Source: Streptomyces sp. ITFR-21 (lineage in GTDB: Bacteria > Actinomycetota > Actinomycetes > Streptomycetales > Streptomycetaceae). From it: a stretch of DNA of 64,000 nucleotides. Position numbers and translations under genes: made by a program. Positions 60,641-64,000 of the stretch are shown piece by piece (position 1 is the stretch's first letter; each line of letters starts with the position of its first letter). The notes under the pieces were generated by a model that had not been told where the DNA came from, searched no databases, and worked only from the letters and a program-made list of their open reading frames with translations. The stretch spans positions 5,019,001 through 5,083,000 of the forward strand of contig NZ_CP134605.1 in NCBI RefSeq assembly GCF_031844685.1, written 5' to 3'.

Positions 60641-61093
60641 GTGGCGGGCGCGTCCGGCCGGGTGCTTGTTGTCGATGACAACAAGGTGATCCGGCAGCTG
60701 ATCAGGGTCAACCTCGAGCTGGAGGGCTTCGAGGTCGTGACCGCGGCTGATGGTGCCGAGTGCCTGGAGATCGTGCACAGCGTGCAGCCGGACGTGATCA
60801 CGCTGGATGTCGTGATGCCGAGGCTGGACGGGGTGCGGACGGCGGCGCGGCTGCGGGCGGATCCGCGCACGCGCGGGGTCGGGATCGTGATGGTCAGCGC
60901 GGGGTCGCCGCCGGAGGCGTCCGGCGGGCCCGGGTCGGTGGACGCGTACGTGGGCAAGCCGTTCGAGCCGCAGCATCTGGTGGAGACGGTACGGCGGTTG
61001 ATCGGACGCGGGTCGTTACCGGCCCAGCCGCCGCCCGAGCAGCCCCGCGGGCAGGCCGCCGCCGCTCCGGGCGGGGCGCCGAGCGGGAGCTGA
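60641..61093 (+). CDS. Single-domain response regulator
   Basis: GTG 60641 lies 7 nt after TAGGCT, so the transcript is probably leaderless; 150 residues. A complete receiver domain: VLVVDDNKVIRQLIRVN (acid pair), VITLDVVMPRLDGV with the phosphorylation Asp, VMVSAGSPPEASGG, and AYVGKPFEPQHLV with the conserved Lys. The C-terminal tail is Pro/Gly/Ala-rich without an output domain. It is the first chromosomal gene right of the island, conserved next to nrtL and lysA in Streptomyces. Confidence 0.9.
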   Translation: MAGASGRVLVVDDNKVIRQLIRVNLELEGFEVVTAADGAECLEIVHSVQPDVITLDVVMPRLDGVRTAARLRADPRTRGVGIVMVSAGSPPEASGGPGSVDAYVGKPFEPQHLVETVRRLIGRGSLPAQPPPEQPRGQAAAAPGGAPSGS

Positions 61094-61556
61094 GCGGAGC
61101 TGGACGTCCGAGGGTCACCACCGCGTACGGAGGCTACGGCTACGGGTGTTCGGACGTGCCCGGATGGACGGATGTCCGTGCCGCCGCGGAAGCGGACGCG
61201 ACTCCCGTGCTGATCCGACGCCGGCCGCGCGCCGCCGAGCCGTCTGTCAGGAGGGGCTACGGGCGGTGTCCGTCGGGGCGGCGGGCCGGGCACGTCGGGC
61301 CGTGTCAGGTTGTGGGTGGGGGTGCCCGCGGGAGTCGCGGCGCCGGGCCGGCCGCTTCGGGTCAGGGCAGGTCGTGGGCGGGTGCCGGCAGGGGGCGCGG
61401 TGCCGGGCCGATCGCGCCGCGCCGGTGCAGTCGGGGCGGGTCCGGGTTTCCCGCCGGGGTGTCCGGCCGTACGGATGCGGTTGCCGGCCGGCCGAGCCCC
61501 GGTGCGGCGGTCGGTGGGAGGCAAAACCCGCTCGCCACGGCTGGGCGGGGCTCGCC
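61094..61556. other. Noncoding stretch between response regulator and nrtL
   Basis: About 460 bp of GC-rich DNA with no convincing gene; open frames are composition-driven. Direct repeats rich in GGGTC/GCCGG occur. The nrtL promoter box is at its right end. Confidence 0.5.
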
Positions 61557-61562
61557 TAGGCT
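61557..61562 (+). promoter_or_regulatory. TAGGCT -10 box, leaderless nrtL
   Basis: TAGGCT 7 nt before the GTG at 61570, matching the box before the response regulator gene. Confidence 0.65.
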
Positions 61563-61569
61563 TCTCGTT

Positions 61570-62595
61570 GTGACTCCCGCCGAGCTGTCCCGCGCCGTCC
61601 TCAGTACGGTGCGCCGTGCTGTCGCGGCGGAGGAGCTGCTGGTGGCGGTGCCGGAGAAGGTGGTGGTGCGGCGGCCACCGCGTCCCGGGTGCGGGGACTA
61701 CGCGACGAACGTGGCCCTTCAGCTGGCCGGGCCGGCCGGGCGGACGCCGCAGGCGGTGGCGGAGATCCTGGCGCGGCGGCTGGCGCGGGAGCCCGGCATC
61801 GCGCAGGTGGAGATCGCCGGCCGGGGGTTCTTGAACATCACGCTGAGCGCGCGCGCCTATGGCGACGTCGTACGGCAGGTGCGGGCTCAGGGGGCGCAGT
61901 ACGGGCACGGGGACGGCCTGGCCGACGAGGCCGTCGCGATGACCGCGGAATGGGGTGCGCTCCGCGGCCGGGTCGTCGCGGAGGCGGTCAACCGGCTGCT
62001 CCGGGCGACCGGCGTACGGCAGCTGGACGGCGGACCGCCGACTGCGGCGGGCGGCGGGCTCCGGCAGGAGCCGGTCGAGGTCGCGGAGCCCGCGGGGGCC
62101 GTGGCGGACGTGGGGGCGGACGCCCTGCGGTGGGGGCTGCTGCGGCCGCCGGGGGAGGACGTGCCGCGGGTCGGGGTCGAGCTGTTGGAGCAGCGGGAGA
62201 GCAATCCGCTGTTCCGGATCCGGTACGCCCACGCGCGGACGCGGGCGCTGGCGCGGAACGCGGCGGAACTGGGGGTCGACGTCGAGGCGGCGGAGGACCC
62301 ACGGACGGCGCCGTACCACCACCCGGCCGAAACCGAGCTGCTCGGGCTGATCGCGGACTATCCGCGGGTGGTCGAGACCGCGGCCCGGCGGCGGGCGCCC
62401 GACCGGGTGGCACGGCATATGGAGCGGCTGGCGGACGCGTTCCTCAGGTTTCACGACGAGTGCCCGCCGCTGCCCAAAGGGGACGAGAAACCCTCGGCCG
62501 CCCACGGCGCGCGGATCCGGCTCGCCGAGGCGACGGGCATCGTGCTCGCGGGGGGGCTGTGCCTGCTCGGTATCAGCGCCCCCGAGTACGTGTGA
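61570..62595 (+). CDS. nrtL: ArgS-related anticodon-binding protein NrtL
   Basis: GTG 61570 is 7 nt after a TAGGCT box. The 341 residues combine the N-terminal Add1-like domain of arginyl-tRNA synthetase (GDYATNVALQLAGPAGRTP and IAQVEIAGRGFLNITLS) with the C-terminal DALR anticodon-binding domain (NPLFRIRYAHARTRALARN, then ADAFLRFHDECPPLP). The catalytic HIGH/KMSKS core is absent, so the protein (full ArgS is about 580) cannot charge tRNA by itself. Streptomyces annotations call it NrtL. It lies beside the tRNA-Arg gene and lysA. Confidence 0.88.
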   Translation: MTPAELSRAVLSTVRRAVAAEELLVAVPEKVVVRRPPRPGCGDYATNVALQLAGPAGRTPQAVAEILARRLAREPGIAQVEIAGRGFLNITLSARAYGDVVRQVRAQGAQYGHGDGLADEAVAMTAEWGALRGRVVAEAVNRLLRATGVRQLDGGPPTAAGGGLRQEPVEVAEPAGAVADVGADALRWGLLRPPGEDVPRVGVELLEQRESNPLFRIRYAHARTRALARNAAELGVDVEAAEDPRTAPYHHPAETELLGLIADYPRVVETAARRRAPDRVARHMERLADAFLRFHDECPPLPKGDEKPSAAHGARIRLAEATGIVLAGGLCLLGISAPEYV

Positions 62596-62970
62596 GGCGG
62601 GCATGACGCCCGCCGCACCCCCGCACCCGCCGCCGCCCCTCCCGCCGACCCCGAACCTCGACCAGTGCCCCCGCCCCCGCTCGGACCGGGCGACCGGCAC
62701 CACCGCACCCCGGCCCACGCCCCGCCCCCGCCCTGACCCACCGCCGCCCGCGCCGCCACCTCCCGCCGGGAGCCCGGAGCCTGAGACCGTAGCCCCGACC
62801 GCCCCTCCCGCCGACCCCGAACCCGTGCCGACCCCACCCCGAACCCGTGCCGAACCCGTGCCGACGCCGTGACCGGGCCCGTAGCCGACCCGGCGCCGGC
62901 CCCGTGACCGGCCCCGAACCCCTCCCCATGCCACCACCACCCCACCCCCGACCACAAGAAAGCCCCACCC
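62596..62970. other. Proline-codon-like low-complexity spacer
   Basis: C-rich DNA of about 375 bp separates nrtL from lysA. A hairpin GGCGGGCATGACGCCCGCC follows the nrtL stop directly and may be its terminator. The rest holds short tandem repeats of CCGAACCCGTGCCG type. The open frame with about 40 percent proline here is not a likely gene. Confidence 0.6.
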
Positions 62971-64000
62971 GTGAGCCGCTCCGCACACCCCGCAGGCCCC
63001 CGCCACGCCGACGTGCTGCCCGAAGGGCACTACTCCGCGCCGCCGGCCGACCTCAACCACCTCCACCCCCGCGTCTGGTCCCGCACCGTCACCCGTAACG
63101 CTGACGGCGCCGCCGAGATCGCCGGCCTCGACGTACGCGACCTCGCCGAGGAGTTCGGCACGCCGGCGTACTTCCTCGACGAGGCCGACTTCCGGGCCCG
63201 CTGCCGTGCCTGGCGGGCCGCCTTCGGGCAGGGCGCCGACGTCTTCTACGCCGGCAAGGCGTTCCTGTCCCGGGCCGTCGTGAAGTGGCTGTACGAGGAG
63301 GGGCTCAACCTCGACGTCTGCTCCGGCACCGAGCTGGCCGTGGCGCTCGACGGCGGGATGCCGGCCGACCGCATCGCCCTGCACGGCAACAACAAGAGCA
63401 CGGCGGAGATCCGCCGGGCGATCGAGGCGGGCGTCGGCCGGATCGTGCTGGACTCCTTCCAGGAGATCGTCCGGGTGGCGGCGGAGGCCGGACGGCAGGG
63501 CAAGCGGCAGCGGGTGCAGATCCGGGTGACCGTCGGCGTCGAGGCGCACACCCACGAGTTCATCGCGACCGCGCACGAGGACCAGAAGTTCGGCATCGGT
63601 CTCGCCGACGGCCAGGCCGCCGAGGCGGTCCGCCGGGTGCTGAACCTGGACAGCCTCGAACTCGTCGGCATCCACAGCCACATCGGCTCGCAGATCTTCG
63701 ACATGGCGGGTTTCGAGGTGGCCGCGCGCCGCGTCGTGTCGCTGCTGGCCGAGGTACGGGACGAGCACGGCGTGGAGCTGCCGGAGATCGACCTCGGCGG
63801 CGGCCTCGGCATCGCGTACACGCCGGACGACGACCCGCGCGAGCCGCACGAGATCGCCAAGGCGCTCGGCGAGATCGTCGCCCGGGAGTGCGACGCGGCC
63901 CGCCTCGCGCCGCCGCGGCTGTCCGTCGAGCCGGGCCGGGCGATCGTCGGCCCGACGGCGTTCACCCTCTACGAGGTCGGCACGGTGAAGCCGCTGGAGG
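62971..64000 (+). CDS. lysA: Diaminopimelate decarboxylase, 5' part
   Basis: GTG 62971 begins LysA; 343 residues are visible before the right edge. It shows DLAEEFGTPAYFLDEADFRA, VFYAGKAFLSRAVVKWL with the PLP-binding Lys, DVCSGTELAVAL, IHSHIGSQIFD and DLGGGLGIAYTP, and the PLP-phosphate-binding SVEPGRAIVG. It converts meso-diaminopimelate to lysine. In Streptomyces hom, thrC and thrB usually follow. The gene continues beyond the window. Confidence 0.96.
   Translation, partial: MSRSAHPAGPRHADVLPEGHYSAPPADLNHLHPRVWSRTVTRNADGAAEIAGLDVRDLAEEFGTPAYFLDEADFRARCRAWRAAFGQGADVFYAGKAFLSRAVVKWLYEEGLNLDVCSGTELAVALDGGMPADRIALHGNNKSTAEIRRAIEAGVGRIVLDSFQEIVRVAAEAGRQGKRQRVQIRVTVGVEAHTHEFIATAHEDQKFGIGLADGQAAEAVRRVLNLDSLELVGIHSHIGSQIFDMAGFEVAARRVVSLLAEVRDEHGVELPEIDLGGGLGIAYTPDDDPREPHEIAKALGEIVARECDAARLAPPRLSVEPGRAIVGPTAFTLYEVGTVKPLE

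Noticed and set aside
62603..62872. 89-codon proline-rich ORF between nrtL and lysA
   Set aside because: Low complexity, tandem repeats, no ribosome site; it starts inside the hairpin after nrtL.
60469..63849. Very long minus-strand open frame (over 1100 codons)
   Set aside because: It lies antisense to the response regulator, nrtL and lysA, which have clear motifs. GC-rich DNA leaves the complementary frame open; the product is low-complexity Arg/Gly/Pro.

Overview
The window is high-GC actinobacterial DNA, almost certainly a Streptomyces chromosome. Evidence: GC-rich third codon positions, GTG starts, leaderless promoters with a TAGGCT -10 box, and the right-hand block tRNA-Arg / response regulator / nrtL / lysA, a conserved Streptomyces order. 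Left of that block it is accessory DNA heavily reworked by transposition.

Region 1 (1-9390) is mostly wreckage. It holds a partial hypothetical gene, a truncated TauD-type oxygenase, an intact NUDIX gene, a frameshifted XRE regulator, and remnants or copies of IS630, ISAs1, IS256, IS701 and IS5-type elements. The IS256 copy has a perfect 8-bp target duplication and interrupts a gene two codons before its original stop.

Region 2 (9493-22455) is a compact nonribosomal peptide cluster on the + strand. Its genes are an ATP-grasp ligase, a 2075-residue NRPS of order C-A-PCP-C-PCP-C, a RidA protein, an alpha/beta hydrolase with a Cys nucleophile, an MFS exporter, a free-standing A-PCP protein and a YqcI/YcgG-family (DcsA/GntA-like) heme N-hydroxylase. 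The NRPS A domain reads as serine. PCP2 has no cis A domain and there is no cis thioesterase, so loading and release must use partners. Start/stop overlaps couple RidA, hydrolase, MFS and A-PCP. I do not recognise the product. A MOSC gene with a strong terminator follows.

Region 3 (23.5-29.7 kb) is a pile of nested insertion sequences: two IS3 fragments, an IS701 with ~90-bp inverted repeats, IS5, IS1380 and IS4. The IS4 element recurs at 35.3-36.4 kb in the opposite orientation, degenerate and internally deleted.

Region 4 (29950-60428) is bounded by a duplicated 45-bp 3' part of tRNA-Arg(CCG), with a tyrosine recombinase beside the intact tRNA, so it is an integrated island. It carries a phosphotransferase-like gene, two XRE/TPR regulators, several small unknown proteins, two putative PD-(D/E)XK-fold proteins, a cold-shock gene, a broken STAS gene, IS110, an aldo/keto reductase with a divergent AraC regulator, a two-repeat CRISPR relic and a DUF6884 gene. 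Its centrepiece is a seven-gene overlapping minus-strand operon (39.5-46.0 kb): TIM-barrel isomerase, Gfo/Idh/MocA oxidoreductase, archaeal-type SAM synthetase, HPr-kinase-like protein, GT2-like transferase, CofE-like ligase and an AroE broken by an amber codon. Two tandem upstream ORFs precede it, one polyproline and one resembling actinobacterial leader peptides. It looks like an undescribed small-molecule or modification pathway and is my main candidate for a new system, with the NRPS cluster second.

Region 5 (60357-64000) is core chromosome: tRNA-Arg, a response regulator, nrtL (ArgS-like without a catalytic domain) and the start of lysA.
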